This document shows positions 16,371-25,405 of a DNA stretch of 64,000 bases, one piece after another. A program made the translations under genes and the position numbers. Numbering within the stretch: position 1 is the first letter of the stretch; each line of letters begins with the position of its first letter. The stretch comes from Ga0077527 sp038106575 (lineage in GTDB: Bacteria > Pseudomonadota > Gammaproteobacteria > Burkholderiales > SG8-41), in contig JAYOED010000001.1 in the NCBI GenBank assembly GCA_038106575.1, positions 1 to 64,000 on the forward strand, read 5' to 3'. The notes under the pieces were generated by a model. That model was not told the origin of the DNA and did not search any database. It worked only from the letters and a program-made list of their open reading frames with translations.

Positions 16371-18668
16371 ATGCCTTTCCCCAAAAAAACCCGAATCGCC
16401 GTCGCAGCATTGTGTGCGCTGCCGCTACTTGCCGAGGCCGCCGAAAATACCTCGACGACGACGCCTGCCGGCATCGGGCTCAAGCCTCAGAAAAAATCGA
16501 CTCCAAAATTGCCGATTCGCCTGGAGGCCGACCGGCTGCAGGGCACCCAGGACAAGGAGATGGAGGCCTTCGGCAACGCCCGATTACGCAAGGCCGATCA
16601 GTCATTTCAGGCGGACTGGATGCGACACGATACGAATACGGACCTGTTGACCGCCAAAGGCAACGTCCGCGTTGAACAAAGCCGCGAAATTCTCGAGGGC
16701 CTGTCCCTGCGCTACGAACTCGACACAGACCGGGGCTTCATGGAAAAGCCGCGCTATCAGTTAATGAGTGTGCCCAAAAATAGCGCCGGTAAATCTCCCT
16801 TGTCTGATAGCGATGGTCGTGGCACTGCAGAGCGGCTTTTGTTTGAAGGGCCGGGGCGATACAAGGTTGAAGCTGCTAGTTACACCACTTGCGAGCCTGG
16901 AAACGATTCATGGTACCTGCGGGCAAAACAGCTGGATATCGATCGTAATCGTGACGTAGCGGTAGCCCGAGATGCAAGCATTGTTTTTTTTGATCAGACG
17001 ATTTTTTATGCGCCCTATCTGTCGTTTTCCATGCATCAGCAACGCAAGTCGGGCTTCCTGACACCAAACTATCGCACCTCAAACACGACTGGTTTTGAAT
17101 TCACGACACCCTACTACCTGAACATTGCGCCCAACATGGACGTAACACTGTTTCCGCGTTACATGACCAAGCGGGGATTACAGCTCGGTAGCGAGTTCCG
17201 TTACCTGAACCCCAGTTGGAAAGGCGAGACTCGCGCCGAGTATCTGGCCGGAGACCAGCAAATCAGCCGTGACCGCTGGAGTCTATTCACCAAGCACCAT
17301 CAAGCCTTCAACAACGGCTGGAGCGGCACACTCAACCTGAACCGGGTTTCGGACGGTAAATATTTCACCGATCTATCAACGCTGCTGGCAGTGACATCAC
17401 AGGTTCACCTGTCAAACGATCTGACGCTAGCTCGCAGCGGCACCTGGGGCAACAAGGGCACCTACAGTTTTTCTGCGCTGACGCAGCGCTGGCAAACCCT
17501 GCAGTCGGATCCGCTTGCACCTCTGGTGTCGCCATACAGCCGCCAGCCACAGCTGACGCTGTCCGCGCAGCGTCTCGGCTCCCGCCGGGGCGATTTTGAT
17601 CTACTTGGCAGTTTTGTCGCGTTTGATCATGACACACTGGTCACCGGAAAACGCACCCTTGCCTATCCAAGTTTCTCGATGCCCCTGCAAAATGCCTTTG
17701 CCTACGTCACGCCAAAAGTCGGTGTACACGTCACCAATTACGCCATAGACGGCAACAATACCGCAGACCTGCAGAACACCACGCGCACCTTGCCCATATT
17801 CAGCGTCGATTCGGGCGTGGTTTTCGAACGCGAGATGAGCGCTGGCGGCCTGTCTTTCATACAAACGCTCGAGCCGAAAGCCTACTACGTTTATATCCCG
17901 TACAAGGATCAAAGCCGGCTGCCAAATTTTGAAAGCGGACTGCAGGACATCAACTTCGCCAGCATTTTCACGGAAAACCAGTTCAGCGGGCAGGATCGCA
18001 TTAACGATGCCAATCAACTCACTTTCGGTGCCAGTTCACGGTTCCTCGATACCAAGACCGGTATCGAGCGGTTTCGCGCCGCGGTAGCGCAACGCTTTTA
18101 TTTCCAGCCCCAGCGTGTAACGGTGCCGGGTATTCCGAAGCGCGCAAGTGACAGAAACTCATCAGATCTGCTGGCCACGATCAGCGGCAACATCGCCAGA
18201 CACTGGTCGGTAGGTGCGGGCTGGCAATACAACACTGATCTCAAGCAGACACAGAAATTCAATATCGCTGGACGCTATCAACCCCAGCAGGGCAAGGTAA
18301 TCAATCTGGCATACCGCGAAACCGTGAATACGATACGCCAGGCGGATTTTTCCATGCAATGGCCACTCAAAAACCATTGGACCGCTGTCGGCCGCTGGAA
18401 CTATTCACTCCGCGACAGCCGTTCGCTGGAAGCGCTAGCAGGATTTGAATACAACGATCGTTGCTGGGCGCTGCGCATCGTCGCCCATCGCTTCGCTACC
18501 ACTACCAGCGCAGCCAGCACATCCTTGTTTGTTCAACTAGAATTGAGCGGTGTCTCCCGGATCGGCACCAATCCCTTAGAAGTGCTGCGGAGAAATATAT
18601 CGGGCTACAAGCAACTGGACCCCCGCAAAGGGTCTCCAGTCGAATACAATGCACCGGGATTATTCTAA
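16371..18668 (+). CDS. lptD: LPS-assembly outer-membrane protein LptD
   Basis: LptD is the outer-membrane beta-barrel that inserts lipopolysaccharide, with LptE. The 765 residues start with a signal peptide (about 1-23). An OstA-like jellyroll follows (LEADRLQGTQDKEMEAFGNA region), then a long beta-barrel of alternating hydrophobic and polar strands. One cysteine remains near the jellyroll end (SYTTCEPGND) and one near the C-terminus (YNDRCWALR), which would allow a single inter-domain disulfide rather than the two of E. coli. The lptD-surA-pdxA-rsmA order is standard. SurA, next door, is the chaperone that folds LptD. Confidence 0.95.
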   Translation: MPFPKKTRIAVAALCALPLLAEAAENTSTTTPAGIGLKPQKKSTPKLPIRLEADRLQGTQDKEMEAFGNARLRKADQSFQADWMRHDTNTDLLTAKGNVRVEQSREILEGLSLRYELDTDRGFMEKPRYQLMSVPKNSAGKSPLSDSDGRGTAERLLFEGPGRYKVEAASYTTCEPGNDSWYLRAKQLDIDRNRDVAVARDASIVFFDQTIFYAPYLSFSMHQQRKSGFLTPNYRTSNTTGFEFTTPYYLNIAPNMDVTLFPRYMTKRGLQLGSEFRYLNPSWKGETRAEYLAGDQQISRDRWSLFTKHHQAFNNGWSGTLNLNRVSDGKYFTDLSTLLAVTSQVHLSNDLTLARSGTWGNKGTYSFSALTQRWQTLQSDPLAPLVSPYSRQPQLTLSAQRLGSRRGDFDLLGSFVAFDHDTLVTGKRTLAYPSFSMPLQNAFAYVTPKVGVHVTNYAIDGNNTADLQNTTRTLPIFSVDSGVVFEREMSAGGLSFIQTLEPKAYYVYIPYKDQSRLPNFESGLQDINFASIFTENQFSGQDRINDANQLTFGASSRFLDTKTGIERFRAAVAQRFYFQPQRVTVPGIPKRASDRNSSDLLATISGNIARHWSVGAGWQYNTDLKQTQKFNIAGRYQPQQGKVINLAYRETVNTIRQADFSMQWPLKNHWTAVGRWNYSLRDSRSLEALAGFEYNDRCWALRIVAHRFATTTSAASTSLFVQLELSGVSRIGTNPLEVLRRNISGYKQLDPRKGSPVEYNAPGLF

Positions 18669-18724
18669 AAGTTGAAGCTAATCCAAAAGCGGCACACTCC
18701 GCCATTCGGTTTTCTGGATTCAAT

Positions 18725-20047
18725 ATGCATTTTGGACTATTACTTCGAAATATAGCTCACGGCATTATTGCAGCGTTCATGCTTTGTGCGCCCGCTACCG
18801 CCCAAACGACAAAGCAGCAGATTGTCACCATCGATCGCATCGTTGCAGTCGTCAACGATGAAGTGATTACCGAGCGCGAACTCTCGGCGCAGGTGGATTT
18901 CGCTTTTCGCCAGTTGCGTCAGCAGGGCACCCCCCCGCCGCCGCGCGAAGCCATGCGGGAACAATTACTCGAACGCCTGATCAGTGACCGTGCACAAATG
19001 CAGCACGCGCGTGAAATCGGCATGCGAGTTGACGACGCGGAACTGGACAGGGCGCTGGTACGAATTGCCGAAGGAAACAAGATGACCCTTTCCCAGATGC
19101 GCACCGCACTGAGCAAGGACGGCGTGCCGTTCAACAAATTTCGGGAGGACATCCGTAGCGAAATCACGTTGTCACGGTTGCGTGAACGCGAAGTCGCGCA
19201 GAAAATCGTCGTTAGCGACACCGAAATCGTTACCTACCTGCAGGGCCAGGAGTCACAGTCGAACCGCAGAGACGAATTCAACGTATCGCACATTCTGATT
19301 GCGGTGCCGGAAAATGCGTCGCCGGAGCAACTGCAGATCCGGCGTGCCCGCGCCGAGCAGGCAATGGCACAGATTCGGGGCGGGGCTGATTTTCGCCAGG
19401 TCGCAGCGGCATTTTCCGACGGCCCCGAAGCCCTGAAAGGCGGATTGATCGGCTGGCGCCAAAGCAATCGACTGCCGTCTTTGTTCTCTGAGGCGCTACA
19501 GCCGTTGCAAGCCGGGGGATTCACTGATCTTCTTCGCAGTCCGAACGGGTTTCACATACTGAAGCTGAACGAGCGCCGCGGCGGGCAGGCGCCTATCATG
19601 GCCCAGCAAACCCATGCCCGGCACATTCTGCTCAAGATCAATGAACTGGTATCCGAGACTGAAGCTCGCAACCGCCTGCTGGCCCTGAAGGAACGCCTGG
19701 ATAACAAGGCTGATTTTGCAGAGCTTGCGCGGGCTCGTTCCGAAGATACCAGCGCATCTCGCGGCGGCGATCTATGTTGGCTGTCACCGGGAGATACGGT
19801 GCCTGAATTTGAAAAACCCATGGATGCACTGAAACCTGGAGAAATCAGCCAGCCCGTGCGTTCGCCGTTCGGCTGGCATCTGATCCAGGTCTTGGAACGC
19901 CGCACCCGGGATATGACCCAGGAAGGGAAGAGACTGAACGCACAACAGATCCTACGCAAACGCAAAACCGACGAAGCTTATCAGGAGTGGGTGCGCCAGT
20001 TGCGTGATCGTGCCTACGTCGAGCGCCGCCTGGAAGACAAAGGCTAG
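18725..20047 (+). CDS. surA: Periplasmic chaperone / peptidyl-prolyl isomerase SurA
   Basis: SurA escorts outer-membrane proteins, LptD among them, through the periplasm. The protein has 440 residues from the ATG at 18725. It has a signal peptide ending near APATAQ, an N-terminal chaperone domain (RIVAVVNDEVITERELSAQV onward) and two parvulin domains. The first starts NVSHILIAVPENA and the second HARHILLKINELV, each with the usual GGLIGW- or GGDLCWL-type core. The frame is open for 88 codons further upstream, but that part overlaps lptD and is not protein-like. It follows lptD by 56 bases. Confidence 0.95.
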   Translation: MHFGLLLRNIAHGIIAAFMLCAPATAQTTKQQIVTIDRIVAVVNDEVITERELSAQVDFAFRQLRQQGTPPPPREAMREQLLERLISDRAQMQHAREIGMRVDDAELDRALVRIAEGNKMTLSQMRTALSKDGVPFNKFREDIRSEITLSRLREREVAQKIVVSDTEIVTYLQGQESQSNRRDEFNVSHILIAVPENASPEQLQIRRARAEQAMAQIRGGADFRQVAAAFSDGPEALKGGLIGWRQSNRLPSLFSEALQPLQAGGFTDLLRSPNGFHILKLNERRGGQAPIMAQQTHARHILLKINELVSETEARNRLLALKERLDNKADFAELARARSEDTSASRGGDLCWLSPGDTVPEFEKPMDALKPGEISQPVRSPFGWHLIQVLERRTRDMTQEGKRLNAQQILRKRKTDEAYQEWVRQLRDRAYVERRLEDKG

Positions 20048-20056
20048 CGGATCCCG

Positions 20057-21064
20057 GTGGGATCAACCGTGCCTGCTACCGATCCTACCCCGCTGTTGAT
20101 CGCGGTCACCGCGGGAGAGCCCGCGGGCATCGGTCCCGACCTTTGCGCCATGCTGACGGATCGAAATCTTCCGGCGCGAATTGTCGTCATAGCCGACGAA
20201 AGCCTCCTGTGGGAGCGCGCCTCAAACCTTGGTATTGAAGCTGCTCCTCCTTTCTCGGGCGCAGCCACCCCGGAAAAATTTTCGGTGCTTCATGTACCTC
20301 TTGCACGACCGGTTCGCGCGGGACATCTCGATGCCGCTAACAGCCATTATGTGCTGCAAACGCTGAAAATTGCTGCCGACGGGTGTCGTGACGGCCTGTT
20401 TAGCGCCATGGTTACTGCGCCCGTTCACAAGGGCATTATCAATGATGCCGGCATCGCCTTCTCCGGACATACCGAATTTCTTGCGGAAAGACTTGATGCG
20501 CCTCATGCGGTGATGATGCTAGCCGGCGGCGGCATTCGGGTCGCCCTAGCCACCACACATCTGCCACTGCACAGTGTGCCCGCAGCAATTACACCCGCAT
20601 GCATAGAACAAACCTTGCGCGTACTGCATACCGATCTTATTCGGCGGTTCGGAATCGCAAACCCGCGCATCATCGTCGCAGCTCTTAATCCGCACGCCGG
20701 GGAGTCGGGTCACCTCGGACGTGAAGAAGTCGAGGTGATTTCGCCGGTGCTGGAGCGCCTGCGTCATGAGGGCTTCAATCTCGTGGGCCCTTTGCCTGCT
20801 GATACCCTGTTCCAGCCCGAGCGATTGCAGCATTGCGATTGCGTACTGGCCATGTACCACGACCAGGGATTGCCGGTCCTGAAATACGCGAGCTTTGGCA
20901 ATGGCATCAACATTACCCTGGGCTTGCCGGTGATTCGGACTTCGGTTGATCACGGCACCGCACTTGAATTGGCCGGCACGGGCAAGCCGCGGGTCGACAG
21001 TCTAGTTGCCGCAATCGAGTTTGCTGCCGACATGGCACGACGTAGCCGAACCTCCACGAAATGA
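20057..21064 (+). CDS. pdxA: 4-hydroxythreonine-4-phosphate dehydrogenase
   Basis: PdxA oxidises 4-phosphohydroxy-L-threonine in pyridoxal phosphate synthesis. The 335 residues include the N-terminal AVTAGEPAGIGPDL motif, the metal-binding histidine region FSGHTEFLAE, LNPHAGESGHLG, and the MYHDQGLPVLKY segment. The frame opens with GTG at 20057; a second GTG at 20069 is possible. The stop overlaps the rsmA ATG by four bases (ATGA), indicating coupling. Confidence 0.95.
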   Translation: MGSTVPATDPTPLLIAVTAGEPAGIGPDLCAMLTDRNLPARIVVIADESLLWERASNLGIEAAPPFSGAATPEKFSVLHVPLARPVRAGHLDAANSHYVLQTLKIAADGCRDGLFSAMVTAPVHKGIINDAGIAFSGHTEFLAERLDAPHAVMMLAGGGIRVALATTHLPLHSVPAAITPACIEQTLRVLHTDLIRRFGIANPRIIVAALNPHAGESGHLGREEVEVISPVLERLRHEGFNLVGPLPADTLFQPERLQHCDCVLAMYHDQGLPVLKYASFGNGINITLGLPVIRTSVDHGTALELAGTGKPRVDSLVAAIEFAADMARRSRTSTK

Positions 21065-21852
21065 ACGCACCCCGCAGCGCAAGCCATGTTCCACGCAAAC
21101 GCTTTGGCCAGAATTTCCTGATCGATGAGGGTGTTGTGGACGGCATTATTGCCGCAATCTCTCCGCAGGAAGACGATAAGCTTTTGGAGATTGGTCCTGG
21201 CCTAGGAGCGCTCACTACCCCCTTGCTGACGCGACTGAACCATCTGCATGTGATCGAGATCGACCGCGATCTGATTGCGCGACTGCAGCAGCGTTATTCG
21301 CCGGAGAAGCTGGTAATACATGAAGGTGACGCACTGCGTTTCGATTTTAGCGAGCTGGGAGGAGCGCTGCGTGTCGCTGGCAATCTGCCCTACAACATAT
21401 CAACACCTCTGTTGTTCCGTTTCGCTGAATTTTCAACACTCATCCGGGACATCCATGTCATGCTGCAGCGGGAGGTTGTTGAACGCATGATCGCCGTGCC
21501 CGGCGATTCGGAATTCAGCCGGCTATCGGTCATGCTGCAGTATCGCTTCGATATGGAAAAGCTGCTGGACGTGCCGGCCGAGGCTTTTGAACCTGCGCCA
21601 AAGGTTGAATCAGCCGTTGTACGTTTGACACCCCTAGCTTCTCTGCCTCATCCCGCACGCGACGAGACCGTCTTCGGCAATATCGTCGCCCGAGCGTTTT
21701 CTCAGCGCCGCAAAACTTTGCGCAATACACTCAAAAACGTGATCGGGGATAATGATTTCGTTGCGCTGGGTATTGACCCCGGGGACCGGGCGCAGGAACT
21801 GTCTGTTGCGGATTTCGTGCGTATTGCTGACGCCGTCGCGTCAGCCACCTGA
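21061..21852 (+). CDS. rsmA: 16S rRNA dimethyladenosine transferase RsmA (KsgA)
   Basis: RsmA dimethylates two adjacent adenosines (A1518 and A1519, E. coli numbering) near the 3' end of 16S rRNA. The 263 residues show RKRFGQNFLIDEGVVDGII, the SAM-binding LLEIGPGLGALT and the catalytic NLPYNISTPLLF. The C-terminal AFSQRRKTLRNTLK segment is also typical. It overlaps pdxA by four bases and ends the lptD operon. The convergent glyoxalase gene ends 21 bases away, and no strong terminator is visible between them. Confidence 0.96.
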   Translation: MNAPRSASHVPRKRFGQNFLIDEGVVDGIIAAISPQEDDKLLEIGPGLGALTTPLLTRLNHLHVIEIDRDLIARLQQRYSPEKLVIHEGDALRFDFSELGGALRVAGNLPYNISTPLLFRFAEFSTLIRDIHVMLQREVVERMIAVPGDSEFSRLSVMLQYRFDMEKLLDVPAEAFEPAPKVESAVVRLTPLASLPHPARDETVFGNIVARAFSQRRKTLRNTLKNVIGDNDFVALGIDPGDRAQELSVADFVRIADAVASAT

Positions 21853-21873
21853 CAGGCGAAAGACTCTCGTGGC

Positions 21874-22269
21874 CTAGGTCGCGGCGTTTTTTTTCTGCAC
21901 GAACTCGATCTTGTAGCCGTCGGGGTCTTCCACGAAAGCAATCACCGTGGTGCCGTGCTTCATCGGCCCCGGATCGCGGGTCACTTTGCCACCACGCTTT
22001 TTGACTTCTTCGCAGGTCTTGTATGCATCTTCTACCTCGACCGCGACATGGCCGTAACCGGTGCCCATTTCATAGGCCTTGGTGTCCCAGTTGTGCGTCA
22101 GCTCCAGCACCGCAGCGCGAGTCTCCTCGTCGTATCCGACGAAAGCGTTGGTAAAGCGACCGCCCGGATAATCTGCCTTTCGCAACAGTCGCATGCCCAG
22201 CACCTGGGTATAGAAATCGACCGAGCGCTGCAGATCGCCGACACGAATCATCGTATGCAACATCCTCAT
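21874..22269 (-). CDS. gloA: Lactoylglutathione lyase (glyoxalase I)
   Basis: GloA isomerises the hemithioacetal of methylglyoxal and glutathione to S-lactoylglutathione. The 131 residues are the normal bacterial length. Metal ligands fit the family: His5 in MRMLHTMIRV, a Glu in AVLELTHNW, a His in GYGHVAVEV and a Glu in GYKIEFVQ. The presence of one ligand pair per half indicates the typical two-repeat VOC fold. It lies 22 bases downstream of the rubredoxin gene on the same strand and is probably cotranscribed. Confidence 0.95.
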   Translation of the reverse strand: MRMLHTMIRVGDLQRSVDFYTQVLGMRLLRKADYPGGRFTNAFVGYDEETRAAVLELTHNWDTKAYEMGTGYGHVAVEVEDAYKTCEEVKKRGGKVTRDPGPMKHGTTVIAFVEDPDGYKIEFVQKKNAAT

Positions 22270-22291
22270 AAGTCACACCCCCGGAAAACCA

Positions 22292-22477
22292 TCAGATCTG
22301 CACCATCTCGAAATCTTCCTTGCGAGCACCACATTCGAGACAGGTCCAGTTCATCGGAACCTCTTCCCATCGCGTGCCAGGAGCAATGCCTTCATCGGGT
22401 ATGCCCGCCGCTTCATCATAGATGTAGCCGCAAATCAGGCACATGTATTTCTTGTACTGCGCGTCGTCAGTTGTCAT
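22292..22477 (-). CDS. Rubredoxin
   Basis: This 61-residue iron-only electron carrier holds a single Fe in four cysteines: MCLICGYIYDEAAG gives the first CxxC and WTCLECGARKEDFE the second. The conserved aromatic and Pro/Gly residues between them are intact. A short N-terminal extension of about ten residues precedes the core. It is divergent from thiD, with 74 bases between. In aerobes, rubredoxins serve alkane hydroxylases or oxidative-stress enzymes, but no partner is encoded beside it. Confidence 0.95.
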   Translation of the reverse strand: MTTDDAQYKKYMCLICGYIYDEAAGIPDEGIAPGTRWEEVPMNWTCLECGARKEDFEMVQI

Positions 22478-22551
22478 CAGAATTTGCCGGGGTCAAATAC
22501 GCTACAATTCGTGCGTTATTCTAGCTGATCCTTTCTTCGCCCCCAATCCCG

Positions 22552-23409
22552 ATGACCGACGCGCCGCCCATTGTGATGGTCTTCGCCGCCACCGACCCAA
22601 CCGGCGGTGCCGGCCTGCAGGCGGATATCATGACCCTCGCCAGTATGGGTTGTCATCCGGTGTCCGTAGTGACAGCCATCACCATTCAGGACACCATGGG
22701 CGTTGATGAAATTCAGCCGATCGACAGTGAATGGGTTACCGATCAGGCCCGTTGCATTCTTGAAGATATGCCGGTTGCGGCATTCAAGGTTGGCGTTCTA
22801 GGTAGTCTCGAGGCCGTGGCTGCGGTCGCCGAAGTCGTATCCGACTATCCTGAAATTCCGTTGATTCTGGATCCGGTGCTGGCCTCTGGCCGCGGCGACG
22901 AATTGGCCTCCGAAGAAATACTGGCTGCAATCCGCGAACTGTTGATGCCGCAAACGACCATTATCACGCCTAACAGCATTGAGGCGCGACGACTCGCGGC
23001 AGACGATGGCAATGAGAGTGACAGCCCCGATCTCGCGGAATGTGCACAACGGATACTCGCCTCCGGATGCGAGTACGTTCTGATCACCGGCACCCATGAA
23101 AATACCAGTGAAGTTGTTAACACGCTGTACAACAATGACGGGATGATCCGCAGTGATTCCTGGCCGAGGCTGCCCGGAACTTATCATGGCTCCGGATGTA
23201 CGCTGGCTTCCGCGCTGGCGGCCACCATTGCTAACGGTGTTGACATGCAGGAAGCTGCTCGCGATGCACAGGAATACACTTGGCAGTCGCTGAAACTGGC
23301 TTTCCGGCCGGGAATGGGTCAGCACATACCCGATCGCCTGTTCTGGGCTCGGGAAGAGGACGCCACATCCGACACGTCTGAGGTCAGCGACGGCAAAGCC
23401 CAGACGTGA
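22552..23409 (+). CDS. thiD: Hydroxymethylpyrimidine/phosphomethylpyrimidine kinase
   Basis: ThiD phosphorylates HMP twice to supply the pyrimidine half of thiamine. The 285 residues show the ribokinase-fold segments ATDPTGGAGLQADIMT, ILDPVLASGRGDEL and the C-terminal anion hole YHGSGCTLASALAA. The C-terminus has an extra acidic tail (about residues 265-285, rich in Asp, Ser and Thr). TACAAT at 22503-22508 is a possible -10 element. No TPP riboswitch was found upstream. The stop overlaps the thiE start. Confidence 0.93.
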   Translation: MTDAPPIVMVFAATDPTGGAGLQADIMTLASMGCHPVSVVTAITIQDTMGVDEIQPIDSEWVTDQARCILEDMPVAAFKVGVLGSLEAVAAVAEVVSDYPEIPLILDPVLASGRGDELASEEILAAIRELLMPQTTIITPNSIEARRLAADDGNESDSPDLAECAQRILASGCEYVLITGTHENTSEVVNTLYNNDGMIRSDSWPRLPGTYHGSGCTLASALAATIANGVDMQEAARDAQEYTWQSLKLAFRPGMGQHIPDRLFWAREEDATSDTSEVSDGKAQT

Positions 23410-24035
23410 AGGCCCGTATCGCGGGGCTGTATGCAATTACGCCCGACCTCGATGACAGCCAAGAGCTGTGCCGGCGCGTGCGGGCGGTGCTGCGCGGCGG
23501 CGCGCAAGCCTTGCAGTACCGCAACAAGGCAGCCACTCCTTCATTACGCATTGAGCAAGCGCGCTTGCTTCAAGAATTGTGCACCGAATACAAAGTGCCG
23601 CTAATCATCAACGATCATGTCGGGCTCGCCCTGAAAACGGGATCGGCAGGACTGCATTTGGGCGCTGATGACGGCCCCCTGTCCGCGGTTCGCGCCCAAC
23701 TGGGATCGGAGCGGCTGCTTGGAGCATCGTGTTACGACTGCCTTGATCTGGCGCAAGCGGCCATCGATGCCGGTGCGGATCATATCGCCTTCGGCAGTTT
23801 CTTCCCTTCGATGGTCAAACCTGGGGCAGTGAGACCCCCACCCGAACTTTTGTCGCACGCAAAGGCCCGCTTCAAGGTTCCGGTGGTAGCCATCGGTGGT
23901 ATCACACCGGACAATGCCCCGAAACTGATCAAAGCCGGCGCAGATGCCATTGCCGTCATTTCCGCGGTATTCTCGGCTCCCGACATTGAGCAGGCCGCAC
24001 ACGCTTTCCAGTCCCTGTTTCGGCGCCCGTCATGA
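23406..24035 (+). CDS. thiE: Thiamine-phosphate synthase
   Basis: ThiE joins HMP-pyrophosphate to the thiazole phosphate to give thiamine phosphate. The 209-residue TIM barrel includes GGAQALQYRNKAATPS, LIINDHVGLALKTG, GLHLGADDGPLS and VAIGGITPDNAPKLI. The start is GTG at 23406, overlapping the thiD stop by four bases. The end overlaps hemL by four bases. The thiD-thiE-hemL order is common in Betaproteobacteria. Confidence 0.95.
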   Translation: MKARIAGLYAITPDLDDSQELCRRVRAVLRGGAQALQYRNKAATPSLRIEQARLLQELCTEYKVPLIINDHVGLALKTGSAGLHLGADDGPLSAVRAQLGSERLLGASCYDCLDLAQAAIDAGADHIAFGSFFPSMVKPGAVRPPPELLSHAKARFKVPVVAIGGITPDNAPKLIKAGADAIAVISAVFSAPDIEQAAHAFQSLFRRPS

Positions 24036-25309
24036 AAAAAAGCCAGAAGCTGTTCAATCACGCCCAGTTGACCACTCCCGGAGGCGTCAATTCCCCGGTG
24101 CGCGCTTTCAAATCCGTCGGCGGCATTCCCCTGTTTTTCCAGCGCGGCAAGGGAGCGCTGGTATGGGATGCCGACGGCAACAGCTATATCGATTACGTCG
24201 GATCCTGGGGGCCGCTGATCTGTGGTCACGCCCATCCCGACGTCATCAAGTCAGTACAACAGGCGGCTGCGCGCGGACTGTCCTTTGGAGCCCCGACCGA
24301 AGCTGAAGTGGAAATGGCGGATCTGCTGCGCAAGCTGGTGCCCTCGATGGAACAGTTGCGACTGGTCAGCTCCGGCACCGAAGCGACGATGAGCGCCATT
24401 CGTCTCGCCCGGGGTTTTACCGGTCGCAGCAAAATCATCAAGTTCGAAGGGTGTTATCACGGTCATGCCGATGCGCTGCTGGTCAAGGCAGGCTCGGGGG
24501 CCTTGACGTTCGGCCAGCCTTCGTCGGCGGGTGTACCCCCGGAAACCGCTGCGCATACGCTGGTGCTGGACTACAACAACGAAGCACTGCTTGAGGCAGC
24601 CTTTGAACGTGAGGGCAGCGAAATCGCTGCCGTGATCGTCGAACCGGTTGCCGGCAACATGAATCTGGTTGCCCCCCGGCCAGGGTTTCTCGAATTGTTA
24701 AGAAAGCTGTGCACGCAGCACGGCACCGTCTTGATATTCGACGAAGTAATGACCGGTTTCCGCGTTGCACTCGGCGGCGCACAGGCGTTATACGGCATCA
24801 AACCTGATATGACCACGCTGGGCAAGGTCATCGGCGGCGGCATGCCGGTGGGCGCTTTCGGCGGACGCCGCGACATCATGCAATGCCTCGCACCACTGGG
24901 ACCCGTCTATCAGGCCGGAACGCTTTCAGGCAACCCGGTCGCCGTCGCCGCCGGACTGGCAACACTGAAGCTGGTCCAGGCTCCGGGTTTCTACGATCAA
25001 CTCGGCGGCGCCGCTCACCAGCTCTGCAACGGATTGGCGGCAGCGGCCCAGGCCTGCCGCATCCCGTTCTCCGCGCGCAGTATCGGCGGCATGTTCGGTC
25101 TTTATTTCCGCGAATCACCGCCACAGTCGTATGCCGAAGTCTTAACCTGCGACAAGGAGGCTTTCAACCGCTTTTTTCATGCCATGCTTGCCGAGGGCAT
25201 TTATCTGGCACCGTCAGCCTACGAGGCCGGTTTTGTTTCAGCGGCCCATGGCACAACTGAAATCCAGCGGACAATCGACGCAGCAGCAAAGATTTTTGCT
25301 GCATTTTGA
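24032..25309 (+). CDS. hemL: Glutamate-1-semialdehyde 2,1-aminomutase
   Basis: HemL is a PLP enzyme making 5-aminolevulinate for haem by the C5 route. The 425 residues include TPGGVNSPVRAFKSVGG, the SSGTEATMSAIRLARG loop, LIFDEVMTGFRVA and the PLP-lysine motif TLGKVIGGGMPVGAFGG. Length is normal. It is coupled to thiE by an ATGA overlap. With hemB, hemE and hemF it accounts for a large share of haem synthesis in this window. Confidence 0.97.
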   Translation: MKKSQKLFNHAQLTTPGGVNSPVRAFKSVGGIPLFFQRGKGALVWDADGNSYIDYVGSWGPLICGHAHPDVIKSVQQAAARGLSFGAPTEAEVEMADLLRKLVPSMEQLRLVSSGTEATMSAIRLARGFTGRSKIIKFEGCYHGHADALLVKAGSGALTFGQPSSAGVPPETAAHTLVLDYNNEALLEAAFEREGSEIAAVIVEPVAGNMNLVAPRPGFLELLRKLCTQHGTVLIFDEVMTGFRVALGGAQALYGIKPDMTTLGKVIGGGMPVGAFGGRRDIMQCLAPLGPVYQAGTLSGNPVAVAAGLATLKLVQAPGFYDQLGGAAHQLCNGLAAAAQACRIPFSARSIGGMFGLYFRESPPQSYAEVLTCDKEAFNRFFHAMLAEGIYLAPSAYEAGFVSAAHGTTEIQRTIDAAAKIFAAF

Positions 25310-25405
25310 CGCGCAGCAAAATAAAATTATCAATTAAAACAAGAGGTTGTGCACATTTAATTTGCTGCAGTCCATAATGGGTTGCAGCCAAATTCCGCCA
25401 AGTCC

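Noticed and set aside
22478..22551. Possible TPP riboswitch upstream of thiD
   Set aside because: The spacer is only 74 bases and lacks the conserved CUGAGA and thi-box elements.
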